A DNA stretch of 64,000 nt from Methylobacterium frigidaeris (lineage in GTDB: Bacteria > Pseudomonadota > Alphaproteobacteria > Rhizobiales > Beijerinckiaceae). The stretch covers positions 1 through 64,000 of the forward strand of contig NZ_BPQJ01000017.1 of NCBI RefSeq assembly GCF_022179185.1, read 5' to 3'. This document shows positions 26,470-34,953 of this stretch, piece by piece (the first letter of the stretch is position 1; each line of letters starts with the position of its first letter). The notes beneath the pieces were generated by a model. It was not told the origin of the DNA and searched no databases. It saw only the letters and a program-made list of their open reading frames with translations. The translations under genes were made by a program, and so were the position numbers.

Positions 26470-27498
26470 TCAGAGCCGGAACAGCCCGAGGGCGTCATGC
26501 ACCGCGTCGCGAGTGGCGGCGGTGACGGTCCTGGCCCGCGCCGTGCCGGTCCGCAGCACGTCCCTCACATGATCCGGGTCGCGGGCGATCGCCGCCCGCC
26601 GCTCGCGGATCGGCCCGAGGAGGTCGCGCAGCACGCCCGTGAGGCGGGCCTTGAGCACGGAATCGCCGAGGCCGCCGCGCCGGTAATGGGCTTTCAGCGC
26701 CGCGACCTCCTCCGGATCGGGGTCGAAGGCGTCGAGATAGGTGAAGACCACGTTGCCCTCGACCCGGCCCGGATCGCTGGCGCGCAGGTGGCCGGGATCG
26801 GTGTACATCCGCTGCACCGCCGCGGCGATCTCGGCATCGGAGGCCGAGAGCGGCAGCGCGTTGCCGCCCGACTTGCTCATCTTCGCCCGGCCGTCGACGC
26901 CGGGCAGCCGCCCGACCTCCGGGATCAACGCCCGCGCCTCGGGCAGGAGATCGCGCCCGAGCTTTCCTGCAACCTGACGGTTGAGGCGGCGGACGATCTC
27001 GTTGGTCTGCTCGATCAGGGGCGCCTGGTCCTCGCCCACCGGCACCAGGGTCGCCCGGAATGCCGTGATGTCGGCGGCCTGGGCCGCCGGGTAGCACAGG
27101 AAGCCCGCCGGGATGTCACGGCCGAAGCCGCGGGCCTGGATCTCGTCCTTGATCGTCGGGTTGCGCTCCAGCCGCGCCACCGTGACGAAATTCAGGTAGA
27201 GCAGGGTCAGCTCGGCGAGCGCCGGCAGGGCCGACTGGACGCAGATCGTGGTGATCGCGGGATCGAGGCCGACCGCGAGGTAGTCGGTGGCGACCTCGAT
27301 CACGTTGCGGGCGATGCGGGCCGGGTCGTGGGCATTGTCGGTCAGCGCCTGCGCGTCGGCGAGGAGCAGGTACTGGCGGTGGCTGTGCTGCAACGCCACG
27401 CGGTTGCGCAGCGAGCCGGCGTAATGGCCGAGATGCAGGGGACCGGTGGTGCGGTCGCCGGTGAGGATGACGGGTGTCGACGGCGCTTCGATGGACAT
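26470..27498 (-). CDS. trpS: Tryptophan--tRNA ligase
   Basis: TrpRS charges tRNA-Trp. The 342-residue protein is a class I synthetase with the HIGH-type motif in GPLHLGHYAGSL (His22 to His25) and the KMSKS loop at 206-210. VPVGEDQAPLIEQTNEIVRR lies between them and matches the conserved central region of TrpRS. The ATG at 27498 has GGAGAG upstream. It is a compact form, and I cannot tell whether the genome carries a second trpS. The LLM oxidoreductase follows on the same strand after about 80 bp. No leader peptide or T-box is visible upstream. Confidence 0.95.
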   Translation of the reverse strand: MSIEAPSTPVILTGDRTTGPLHLGHYAGSLRNRVALQHSHRQYLLLADAQALTDNAHDPARIARNVIEVATDYLAVGLDPAITTICVQSALPALAELTLLYLNFVTVARLERNPTIKDEIQARGFGRDIPAGFLCYPAAQAADITAFRATLVPVGEDQAPLIEQTNEIVRRLNRQVAGKLGRDLLPEARALIPEVGRLPGVDGRAKMSKSGGNALPLSASDAEIAAAVQRMYTDPGHLRASDPGRVEGNVVFTYLDAFDPDPEEVAALKAHYRRGGLGDSVLKARLTGVLRDLLGPIRERRAAIARDPDHVRDVLRTGTARARTVTAATRDAVHDALGLFRL

Positions 27499-27695
27499 CG
27501 GGGCTCTCCGGAGGACAGCCGCCGCGCTGAAGGGTGCCGGGAAAACGAGAACGACCGTGCCCACCAGACGGCGGCATCGGTCGTGACAAGGATGACGACG
27601 GGCCGCTTCCTCAGAGGAAGCGCCACCAGACGGTCGCGTGGGGGGAGCGGCGTTCAATCATCACCGTCACGCTGTACGCTATGGTCACGATCCGC

Positions 27696-28673
27696 TCAAG
27701 CGGGACCGGGCCTCGCCGCCTGGGAGCGTTCCGCCTCCGCCAGTTCCTCCACCCCCACCCACAAATTCCAGGCCGGCGCCAGGCTCCAACCCGCCAGCCC
27801 GACATGGGCCTGGGGCATCCGGTAATGCAGCACCGGCCGCGGGCTCACCTTCTCGTCCGGCGGCAGGGCCGCCCGCACCCCGGCCTCGTCGCGATGGGCG
27901 AGGAGCGGCAGCAGGTCGAGGCCGCGGTGGCGGGTCGGGTTGGCGGCGAGGTAGTCGCGGGCGAGGGCGTCGAGGTCGGGCCGGTAGCCTGGGTCGAGCA
28001 CCTGCGCGACGTAAGCCGCGGGGAAGGGCGGCGGCAGGCCGCGGGCGGCGAGGAACCCGCCCGCCGCCGTGGCTTTGCGCAACTCCGGCTCGCGCCGCAG
28101 ATAGGCCCGGAGCAGGCCGGTGAGGGTGGCGGCGTCGAGGTCCGGCGGCTCGACGTTGAAGTGGAGCCCGAGGGAGCCGAGGAGCACCGCCCCACGCCCC
28201 CGCCCGCCGGCGCCGTGCAGCAGGGCGGCGAGGCGATCGACTTCGGGCAGGCGGTCGAAGGCGAGAGGGCCGGTGATCACCTCGCGCGGCACCACCGGAC
28301 CGAGGAGGGCCGCCAGCGAGCGCCCGGCGGCGCGGACCGGCAGGCCGGGGCCTGCGCCTTGTCCCGCGCCTTGTCCTGCGCTTGGCACCGGCGCACGGCG
28401 CTGCGGATGGGCGGCGCGCAGGTCGAGCTCGACTCGGATGTCGCCCAGCGCCGTGCCCTCGAGCTGGAAGGCATGCGGGTCCTCCTCGGCCAAGCGCCCG
28501 CCGAGGCCGGCGGCCAGCGCCGCGGCGGCGATCCGGGCCGAGGGGCCCATGAACTCGATCTCGACGCCGACGCGGCGCGGCGTCCCGTCGGTCCGCAGGG
28601 TCCGGGGCGGCATGCGGAACTCGATCCTGCGAAACTCGACCATGCGACTCCCGGCCTTGGACAATTCGGTCAT
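27696..28673 (-). CDS. Putative amidoligase enzyme
   Basis: This 325-residue protein fits the amidoligase (PF12224) family, which shares the ATP-grasp-like fold of gamma-glutamyl ligases. The N-terminal RRVGVEIEFMGP holds the conserved Glu residues of the family. LGSLGLHFNVEPP carries the conserved His, and a Leu/Pro-rich C-terminal domain ends with LHYRMPQAHVGLAGW. Family members are proposed to ligate amines to glutamate or peptides. The ATG at 28673 lies twelve bases after the cyclase stop, so it is almost certainly co-transcribed with it. The open frame extends upstream, but there it only overlaps the cyclase gene. Confidence 0.8.
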   Translation of the reverse strand: MTELSKAGSRMVEFRRIEFRMPPRTLRTDGTPRRVGVEIEFMGPSARIAAAALAAGLGGRLAEEDPHAFQLEGTALGDIRVELDLRAAHPQRRAPVPSAGQGAGQGAGPGLPVRAAGRSLAALLGPVVPREVITGPLAFDRLPEVDRLAALLHGAGGRGRGAVLLGSLGLHFNVEPPDLDAATLTGLLRAYLRREPELRKATAAGGFLAARGLPPPFPAAYVAQVLDPGYRPDLDALARDYLAANPTRHRGLDLLPLLAHRDEAGVRAALPPDEKVSPRPVLHYRMPQAHVGLAGWSLAPAWNLWVGVEELAEAERSQAARPGPA

Positions 28674-28684
28674 CTGAACGCCGC

Positions 28685-29968
28685 TCACGAGGCGGGAGCC
28701 GCTACGGGCAAGGGGACGGGATCCAGGCCGAACAGGTCCGGACAATCCTCCTCGCCCGGGCGGCGGGGCAGGCGGCGGGCCGGCGGCGCGGCGGGGCCGA
28801 GGAGCCGCATCACGCGCTTCGAGACCGCGATGGACAGGTTCTCGCGCTTGGCCCGGGCCTCGACCCGGGCGAGCGCGTTCATCGCCGGGCCGAGCACCGT
28901 GAACTCGGCCCGCAACCCATCGTCGAGCACCCCCACCAGCACCTCGCCCGCATGGAGCGAGGCGGTGAGGGCGAGGGGCGGCAGGTCCTGCCGCCGGCGG
29001 GCCTCGTTCATCCCGTGCATCCGCGACTCGATCTCCCGCACGCAGGCCAGGGCCGCCGCCGCCTGCTCGGCCGGCGCGCCGTCGACGAACTGGGCCAGCA
29101 CCCCGTCGCCGACATATTTGTCGACGAGGCCGCCCCAGTCGGTGACCGCGGCGTGGGCCAGCGCCCGGACCGCCAGCAGCCAGTCCAGCACCCGGGCCTC
29201 GCCCCAAAGCCGGGTCAGGGCGGAGAAGCCCCGGATGTCGAGGGCGAGCAGGCAGGCGTGGCGGGGCTGGAGCGCCGTCGGCCCGTCGCGCCGCACCAGG
29301 TCGATCCCCGCCGGCACGAAGCGCGCCAGGCTCGCCCGCTCGTGCTCCAGGCGCAGCATCGTCGCCACGCCCCGGCGCAGGCGCAGCGAGCCTTCGATCA
29401 CGAAGGCGCCCGCCACCAGGAAGGACAGGAGCCCGAAGACGTGCGGTCCCGCCGGCGGCAGGCCGAGACGGGGTTCGAGCAGGCCGAGGCCGAGCGCCCC
29501 GGACCACACCCCCGCGACCAAAGCGACGAACGCCGCGGTGTGGCGCGGCCTCAAGGTGAGGCCGGATTCGAGCAGCAGCAGGAAGGCCGGCAGCCGGCTC
29601 GCCAGCGTGCCAGGCTCGTCGGCGGCCTCGGCCGCCGCCATCATGTATTCGAGCACGATGTAGGCCGCGAGCGCCGCGTCGAGCAGCGTCGTGATCCAGG
29701 CCAGACGCTCGCTGTTGCGCCGCCGCGCCGTGACGGCGAGCCAGAGCGACGAGGCCGCGTAGCCGCTGAGGATGAACCAGTGGCTGCCGGCATGCAGCAC
29801 GCCGTCGCTGAGATGGGCCGAGACCGCCAGTACCCCCAGCATCACCAGCCGCATCACCAGCACGCGCGTGGCCGTGCCCGCCGCGAGACCGGCGGCCAGG
29901 GTGTGCTCGTCCTCGGCGAGGCGAGGCGAGGCGCCCCGGTCCGGCGGGCTCGGATGTCGTCTGCTCAT
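28685..29968 (-). CDS. Membrane adenylate/guanylate cyclase (class III)
   Basis: The N-terminal 195 residues contain about six hydrophobic helices. A class III cyclase domain follows, with LALDIRGFSAL (metal-binding Asp244), VDKYVGDGVLAQF (Asp288), LHAGEVLVG and EFTVLGPAMNALARVEA. It makes a cyclic nucleotide, most likely cAMP, at the inner membrane, and the membrane region may sense a signal. It is the first gene of a two-gene unit with the amidoligase. It is divergent from the RHH regulator gene at 30212. No GAF, HAMP or other sensor domain is seen. Confidence 0.92.
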   Translation of the reverse strand: MSRRHPSPPDRGASPRLAEDEHTLAAGLAAGTATRVLVMRLVMLGVLAVSAHLSDGVLHAGSHWFILSGYAASSLWLAVTARRRNSERLAWITTLLDAALAAYIVLEYMMAAAEAADEPGTLASRLPAFLLLLESGLTLRPRHTAAFVALVAGVWSGALGLGLLEPRLGLPPAGPHVFGLLSFLVAGAFVIEGSLRLRRGVATMLRLEHERASLARFVPAGIDLVRRDGPTALQPRHACLLALDIRGFSALTRLWGEARVLDWLLAVRALAHAAVTDWGGLVDKYVGDGVLAQFVDGAPAEQAAAALACVREIESRMHGMNEARRRQDLPPLALTASLHAGEVLVGVLDDGLRAEFTVLGPAMNALARVEARAKRENLSIAVSKRVMRLLGPAAPPARRLPRRPGEEDCPDLFGLDPVPLPVAAPAS

Positions 29969-30171
29969 GCGGGGCCAATCATGGGGGGCGAAGCCTTACG
30001 CGCGGCAGGCCGATGCGTCGAGGCCAGATGGATGGCCCGCCGCCGGCGAGGGACCCCCGAAGGGTCCGGATCGAAAGACGCTGCCATGGCCCGAGGCTGA
30101 ACGGGACGGATGCCCCATCGTTCCCGCAAGGCCTCTCGCGCGATGCCTCTTGCGGAGGTAGACGCTCCTTC

Positions 30172-30209
30172 CCATCTCCAGACCATCCGGTTGGATGGTC
30201 TGGAGATGG
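30172..30209. promoter_or_regulatory. 17-bp perfect palindrome covering the ribosome-binding site
   Basis: CCATCTCCAGACCATCC at 30172-30188 and GGATGGTCTGGAGATGG at 30193-30209 pair perfectly with a GGTT loop. The right arm contains the TGGAG ribosome-binding site and one possible ATG (30206); the likely start ATG is at 30212. In RNA this would hide the start site. In DNA it could be an operator bound by the RHH protein it precedes. Confidence 0.8.
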
Positions 30210-30211
30210 CG

Positions 30212-30631
30212 ATGGCGGAGAACGTTCACGAGCTGCGGCCGAAGATGCCGGACAGCGAGAAGGTCACGGTCAATCTCGGCTTCGTCGATCTCGGCCGCAT
30301 CGACCTGATGGTGCGGGACGGCTTCTACGCCAACCGGGCCGACTTCATCCGCACGGCGGTCCGCAACCAGCTCGACCGCCAGGACGAGGCCCTGCGCCAG
30401 TCGGTGGCGCGCCGGCAGCTCAGCCTCGGCCTGACGCACATCACGAGGGCGGAGCTGGAGGCGGCGCGGGATTCCGGGACGCCGCTCCGCATCCAGGTCC
30501 TCGGGCTGGCCAGCATCGCCGACGACGTGACGCCGGAGCTCGCCCGCGCGGCCATCGCGTCGATCCACGTGCTGGGCGCCTTCCACGCCAGCGCCGCCGT
30601 GAAGGCGGCGCTCGCCGACCGCATCGCCTGA
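30212..30631 (+). CDS. Ribbon-helix-helix (CopG-type) transcriptional regulator
   Basis: This 139-residue protein has a ribbon-helix-helix-like segment: a strand in EKVTVNLGFVDLGRIDLMV, then helices in YANRADFIRTAVRNQLDRQDEAL. RHH proteins are dimeric repressors that insert a strand in the DNA major groove at short palindromes. The start ATG at 30212 has TGGAG six bases upstream; ATG 30206 is the alternative. Both are covered by a 17-bp palindrome, which suggests autoregulation at DNA or RNA level. The PHB-depolymerase-type esterase gene follows by about 40 bp, so it is a likely target or operon partner. No toxin gene is adjacent. Confidence 0.82.
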   Translation: MAENVHELRPKMPDSEKVTVNLGFVDLGRIDLMVRDGFYANRADFIRTAVRNQLDRQDEALRQSVARRQLSLGLTHITRAELEAARDSGTPLRIQVLGLASIADDVTPELARAAIASIHVLGAFHASAAVKAALADRIA

Positions 30632-30672
30632 CGACCTCTCGACCCGACCCCATCTTGCACAGGACCACACTC

Positions 30673-32052
30673 ATGACCGCATTCAGGAATTTTCCCCCGG
30701 GCGGGACGCTCGGCACGACCGTCGACATGGCCGAGGTGACCCGCCTCACCCGCGCCGGCCGGCTGACCGAGGCCGTGGCGCTGCTCCAGGGCCGCCAAGT
30801 GCCGGGCCAAGTGCCGAGCCAAGTGCCGGCCGAGCCCGCTCGCGGGCCCGCCCCGCGGGGAACCGAGCCGGCCACCGACCTCGTGGCCCCGGCCGAGCCG
30901 GGCGGCGCCTGGACGGTCCCGGGGGAGGCCGGCGCGCCGGACCTGTCCGAAGCCCTGCGGGGCTTGCCGGAGGCTCTGAAGAACTTGGACGCCCTGCGGG
31001 GAATGCCGGAGGCCCTGCGGGGAATGCCGGAGGCCCTGAAGACGTTCCGCCCGTCGGGCGGGTTGAGCGGCCTGCTGCGCGAGGGAGCCTTCGATGGCTT
31101 GGGCGGCGGTCTGGCCGGCGGTTTGGCAGCCAACCTGGCGAGTGGTCTCGGCGAGAGCCTGAAGTCCCGCCGGCCCGTGCCGGTGCCGGAGGGCGCGCGA
31201 TTCGAGGAGCGGAGCTTTTCCAGCCCCGCGGGCAGCCGGACCTACAAGGTCTACGTGCCGAGCGGCCGGGAGGACGAGGGACACGGCACGCCCTTGCCGG
31301 TCGTGGTGATGCTGCACGGCTGCACCCAGGACCCCGACGACTTTGCCCTGGGCACGCGGATGAACGACCTCGCGGAGGCGCAAGGCGCGATCGTCGTCTA
31401 TCCGCGCCAGGAACGGTCGGCCAACGCGCAGAAATGCTGGAACTGGTTCCAGCCGGGCGACCAGGGCCGCGGCGCCGGCGAGCCGGCGCTGATCGCCGGG
31501 ATCGCGAGAGCCGTGGTGGAGGAGTTCGGGGCTGATCCTACCCGAGTCTACGTCGCCGGGCTCTCCGCCGGCGGCGCGGCGGCGGCGATCCTGGCCGCGA
31601 CCTACCCGGACGTGTTCGCGGCGGCCGGCATCCATTCGGGCCTCGCTTGCGGCGCGGCCCGGGACCTGCCGTCGGCCTTCGCGGCGATGGGCCAGGGTGG
31701 CGCGGCGCCGCCGCGGCAGGGCCCGGCGGTACCGACCATCGTCTTCCACGGCGACGGCGACAAGACCGTGCATCCGCTCAACGGCGAGCGGGTGATCGCC
31801 CAGGCGATGCCGGGGGCGCCGCTGCGGGAGACCGTGACGCGAGGCGAGGCGCCGGGCGGCATCGCCTATACGCGCCGCGTCCACGCAGACGCCGAGGGGC
31901 GGGGCATCGTCGAATCCTGGCTGCTGCACGGGGCCGGCCACGCCTGGTCCGGCGGCAGCCCGGACGGCTCCTACACCGAGCCGCGGGGGCCCGATGCCAG
32001 CGCGGAGATGCTGCGGTTCTTCCTGGAGCATCCCCGCGCCGGGACGCCCTGA
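30673..32052 (+). CDS. PHB-depolymerase-family esterase
   Basis: This 459-residue protein has a C-terminal alpha/beta hydrolase domain of the PHB depolymerase type (PF10503). It has VVMLHGCTQDPDDFALG, the nucleophile elbow AGLSAGGAAA, VFHGDGDKTVHPLN and LLHGAGHAWSGG, which carry the Ser, Asp and His triad candidates. The first 170 residues are a linker with short repeats: QVPGQVPSQVP, then ALRGMPE units encoded by two 21-bp repeats at 30991-31032, then a glycine-rich stretch. There is no signal peptide. The substrate may be an intracellular polyester or another ester. It follows the RHH regulator gene. The ATG at 30673 is the first after that gene's stop. Confidence 0.9.
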   Translation: MTAFRNFPPGGTLGTTVDMAEVTRLTRAGRLTEAVALLQGRQVPGQVPSQVPAEPARGPAPRGTEPATDLVAPAEPGGAWTVPGEAGAPDLSEALRGLPEALKNLDALRGMPEALRGMPEALKTFRPSGGLSGLLREGAFDGLGGGLAGGLAANLASGLGESLKSRRPVPVPEGARFEERSFSSPAGSRTYKVYVPSGREDEGHGTPLPVVVMLHGCTQDPDDFALGTRMNDLAEAQGAIVVYPRQERSANAQKCWNWFQPGDQGRGAGEPALIAGIARAVVEEFGADPTRVYVAGLSAGGAAAAILAATYPDVFAAAGIHSGLACGAARDLPSAFAAMGQGGAAPPRQGPAVPTIVFHGDGDKTVHPLNGERVIAQAMPGAPLRETVTRGEAPGGIAYTRRVHADAEGRGIVESWLLHGAGHAWSGGSPDGSYTEPRGPDASAEMLRFFLEHPRAGTP

Positions 32053-32055
32053 TCC

Positions 32056-33765
32056 TCACGCCTTCGGGGTCGAGACCCGCAGCAGCAGCGCGACCGGCAG
32101 CAGCCCGACCGCGACGATCAGGAGGGCGGCGACCGCACCGTCCTCGTAGGTGCCCCGGGCGGCCTCGCCGTAGAGGTGGGTCGCCAGGGTCTCGACGTTG
32201 AGCGGGCGCAGGATCAGGGTCGCGGGCAGCTCCTTGACGCAATCGACGAAGACCAGGAGGGCGCCGCCGAGCAGGGCCGGCCAGGTCAGCGGCAGGTGGA
32301 CCTGCGCCAAGGCGCCGGCCGGGCCGCGGCCGAGCACCCGGGCCGCGTCGCCGAGCGAGCGCGGCACCCGGGCGAGCCCCGCCTCGCTGCTGCCGGCGGT
32401 GACGGCGAGGAAGCGCACCACGTAGGCGTAGACGAGCGCCGCCCCGGTGCCGAGGCCCATCGCGGCGAGCGGAATCCCCGTCAGCGCCCGGCTCACCCCG
32501 TCGAGCAGGCCGTCGAGGGCGGCGAGCGGCGGCAGGAGGCCGATCGCCAGGATCGCGCCCGGCACCGCGTAGCCGAAGGTGGCGCAGCGCAGCAGCACGC
32601 CGCGCCAGCGCCCGCCCAGCAGCCGCGGGCCCGCCGCCACGACGAGCCCGAGGGTGGTGGCCACCAGCGTCGCGAGGCCGGCATAGAGCAGGGTGTTGAG
32701 GCTCTCCGACAGGATCGCCCCGGACAGGCCGGCGAAGTGCAGGCGCTTGCCCGCCTCGACCGCGAGGTAGCCCGCCGGCGCCAGGAAGCCGAGCGCGACC
32801 GGCACGAGGCCGAGACCGAAGGCCATGAGCGCCGCCGGGCCGGCGAGGGGCTTGCGGCTCATCCGCCGCGGGCGCTGCGCCGCCCCGGCATAGCCCCGCC
32901 CGCGGCGGGCCCGGCGCTCGACCGCGATCAGGCCGAGGCAGGCGGCGAGCATCACCAGCGCCAGGCCGGCGGCGCCGGGCAGGTCGGAGCGGTTGACCCA
33001 GGTGTCGTAGATCGAGACCGTGAGGGTACGGACCCCCAAGAACTCCGCCGCCCCGATGTCGTTGAGCGCCTCGAGCAGAGCCAGGCTGGCGCCGAGCGCG
33101 ATGGCCGGGCGGGCAAGGGGCAGGGCGACCCGGAGAAACACCGCCGCCGGCCCGGCCCCGAGGCTGCGGCCGGCCTCGACCAGGGTCGCCGACTGCATCA
33201 GGAACAGCGCCCGGGTCGGCAGGTAGACGTACGGGTAGAGCACGAAGCCGAGGAGCAGGATGCAACCCGGCAGCGAGCGCAGGTCCGGCAGGATCAGGTC
33301 GCGCGGGCGGGCATAGCCGAGGAGGATGCGGACCGCGCTCTGCACCGGGCCGACCGGGTGCAGCAGGTCGAGATAGGCATAGGCCGCGATGTAGGTGGGG
33401 ACGGCGAGGGGCAGCAGCAGCGCCCAGTCGAGCAGGCGCCTGCCCCGGAACTCGTAGGCTGCGACGAGCCAGGCCGCCCCGGTGCCGACCACCACGACGA
33501 CGATCCCGACCCCGGCGAGCAGGAACCCGGTCTCGACGAGCGCCGGGGGCAGGACATGGGCGAGGAGATGGGGCCAGAGCCCGCCGGAGCCCTGCAGCGC
33601 CTCCAGCCCCAAGGCCGCGACCGGGGCCAGGACCAGGAGGGCGGTGAGCCCGGCGGCGAGCGTCCAGGCCCGCAGCCACGGGCCGCGCGACTGCGCAGCC
33701 GCAGCGGGACGGGACCGGGCGGGCACCGCCACCCGGCGCACGGCCGCCGGCGGACCCGACGGCAC
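32056..33765 (-). CDS. fbpB: Ferric iron ABC transporter permease
   Basis: This 569-residue membrane protein is a tandem of two permease domains, as in FbpB/ThiP-type importers. Each half ends in the typical EAA-like loop, EAGRSLGAGPAAVFLRVALP in the first and GDAARVLGRGPAGALAQVHLP in the second. About twelve helices are visible. It forms the channel for Fe3+ with FbpC as ATPase and FbpA as periplasmic binder. The GTG at 33765 has GGAGG upstream and is preferred over a GTG at 33783. It is the last gene of the set, 64 bp after fbpA. The esterase gene on the opposite strand ends three bases from its stop. Confidence 0.92.
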   Translation of the reverse strand: MPSGPPAAVRRVAVPARSRPAAAAQSRGPWLRAWTLAAGLTALLVLAPVAALGLEALQGSGGLWPHLLAHVLPPALVETGFLLAGVGIVVVVVGTGAAWLVAAYEFRGRRLLDWALLLPLAVPTYIAAYAYLDLLHPVGPVQSAVRILLGYARPRDLILPDLRSLPGCILLLGFVLYPYVYLPTRALFLMQSATLVEAGRSLGAGPAAVFLRVALPLARPAIALGASLALLEALNDIGAAEFLGVRTLTVSIYDTWVNRSDLPGAAGLALVMLAACLGLIAVERRARRGRGYAGAAQRPRRMSRKPLAGPAALMAFGLGLVPVALGFLAPAGYLAVEAGKRLHFAGLSGAILSESLNTLLYAGLATLVATTLGLVVAAGPRLLGGRWRGVLLRCATFGYAVPGAILAIGLLPPLAALDGLLDGVSRALTGIPLAAMGLGTGAALVYAYVVRFLAVTAGSSEAGLARVPRSLGDAARVLGRGPAGALAQVHLPLTWPALLGGALLVFVDCVKELPATLILRPLNVETLATHLYGEAARGTYEDGAVAALLIVAVGLLPVALLLRVSTPKA

Positions 33766-33829
33766 GAAGGCTCCTCCCTCCACGGCGGCTCCGTTGTCCT
33801 GGACGATGACGGGACGGGCCCGGGCGGGA

Positions 33830-34849
33830 CTAGCGGTCGAACCCGACCTTATCGACGAGCAGGCTCGCCGCCTTGCGGTTGCGGGCGATCTCGACGAGCG
33901 GGGTGGCGTCGACCTTGAGCGGGCCGAGGGCCGTCAGCAGCGGGTCGGCCGCGACGCCGGGCTTCACCGGGTACTCGTAATCGGCCTTGGCGTAGAGCGC
34001 CTGCGCGTCGTCGGAGGCGAGGTACTCGAGCAGCTTGACGGCGTTGTCGCGGTTCGGGGCGGACTTGGCGACCACCGCACCCGAGACGTTGACGTGGGTG
34101 CCGCCGCCCTGGAAGGTCGGCAGCACCACCTGGATGCCCTCGCCCCACTTCTTCTGCTCCGGGCCGCCCCGGCCGCTGCGCATCAGGCCGACATAGTAGG
34201 AATTGCCGAGCCCGATGTCGCAGAGATCGGCGACGATGTCGCGGGCGACGTCGCGGTCGCCGCCGCCGGCCTTGCGGGCGAGGTTGTCCTTCACCCCGCG
34301 CAGCCAGGCCTCGGTCTTCGCCTCGCCGTGCTTGACCAGATGGGCGGCGATCAGCGCGGTGTTGTAGGGGTGCTGGCCGGAGCGCAGGCAGATCTTGCCC
34401 TTCCACTTCGGGTCTGCCAGGTCCTCGTAGGTCAGCCCGGCGAGGTCGCGCAGGTCCGGATCGGCATAGGCCACCCGGGCGCGGGTCGAGAGGGCGAACC
34501 AGCGCCCCTCCGGGTCGCGAAGGTTGGCGGGGATCGCCGCCTCGAGGGTGGGCGAGCGCACCGGCTGGGCGAGGTCGCGGTCGACGAGCTCGATCAGGTT
34601 GCCGATATCGACCGTCATCACGACGTCGGCGGCGGAGCGGGCGCCCTCGGCCGCGACGCGCTCGGCGAGACCCTTGTCGACGAACACCGTGTTGACCTTC
34701 ACGCCGCTCGCCTGGGTGAAGGCGTCGAGGAGCGGGCGGATCAGGCCGGGCTCGCGGGTGGTGTAGAGGTTCACTTCAGTCTCGGCCCGGGCGGGGGCCG
34801 CGAGGGCGACGAGACCGAAGAGCGCGAGCGCGGTGCGTGACAGGGACAA
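33830..34849 (-). CDS. fbpA: Ferric iron ABC transporter substrate-binding protein
   Basis: This 339-residue periplasmic protein has a signal peptide (TALALFGLVALAAPARA) and the lobe structure of the FbpA/FutA family. It begins with EVNLYTTREPGLIRPLLDAF. The iron-ligand tyrosine pair is in IGLGNSYYVGLM. It binds Fe3+ and passes it to FbpB. The start is a TTG at 34849 with GGAGG seven bases upstream. It is in the order fbpC-fbpA-fbpB on the minus strand. The AT-rich 104-bp gap upstream may contain a promoter; I see no confident Fur, Irr or RirA box. Confidence 0.93.
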   Translation of the reverse strand: MSLSRTALALFGLVALAAPARAETEVNLYTTREPGLIRPLLDAFTQASGVKVNTVFVDKGLAERVAAEGARSAADVVMTVDIGNLIELVDRDLAQPVRSPTLEAAIPANLRDPEGRWFALSTRARVAYADPDLRDLAGLTYEDLADPKWKGKICLRSGQHPYNTALIAAHLVKHGEAKTEAWLRGVKDNLARKAGGGDRDVARDIVADLCDIGLGNSYYVGLMRSGRGGPEQKKWGEGIQVVLPTFQGGGTHVNVSGAVVAKSAPNRDNAVKLLEYLASDDAQALYAKADYEYPVKPGVAADPLLTALGPLKVDATPLVEIARNRKAASLLVDKVGFDR

Positions 34850-34953
34850 GGGGCGCCTCCCGAGATTGGCGCCTCCTTGAGAAGCAAACCCGAAACAAAA
34901 GCAAGCGCGTTAGATTTTAGTTGTTTCAATGTAAGATCACGCAAGTCTCCGGA
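34850..34953 (-). promoter_or_regulatory. AT-rich gap upstream of fbpA, probable promoter
   Basis: This 104-bp gap between fbpC and fbpA is rich in A/T (around 34875-34935) compared with the genes on either side. The position suits a promoter giving higher fbpA expression, as is common for periplasmic binding proteins. No clear iron-regulator box can be read. Confidence 0.4.

Noticed and set aside
27696..29978. Apparent cyclase-amidoligase fusion of 760 residues
   Set aside because: Its first half is an out-of-frame shadow of the cyclase; only the part from 28673 has amidoligase features.
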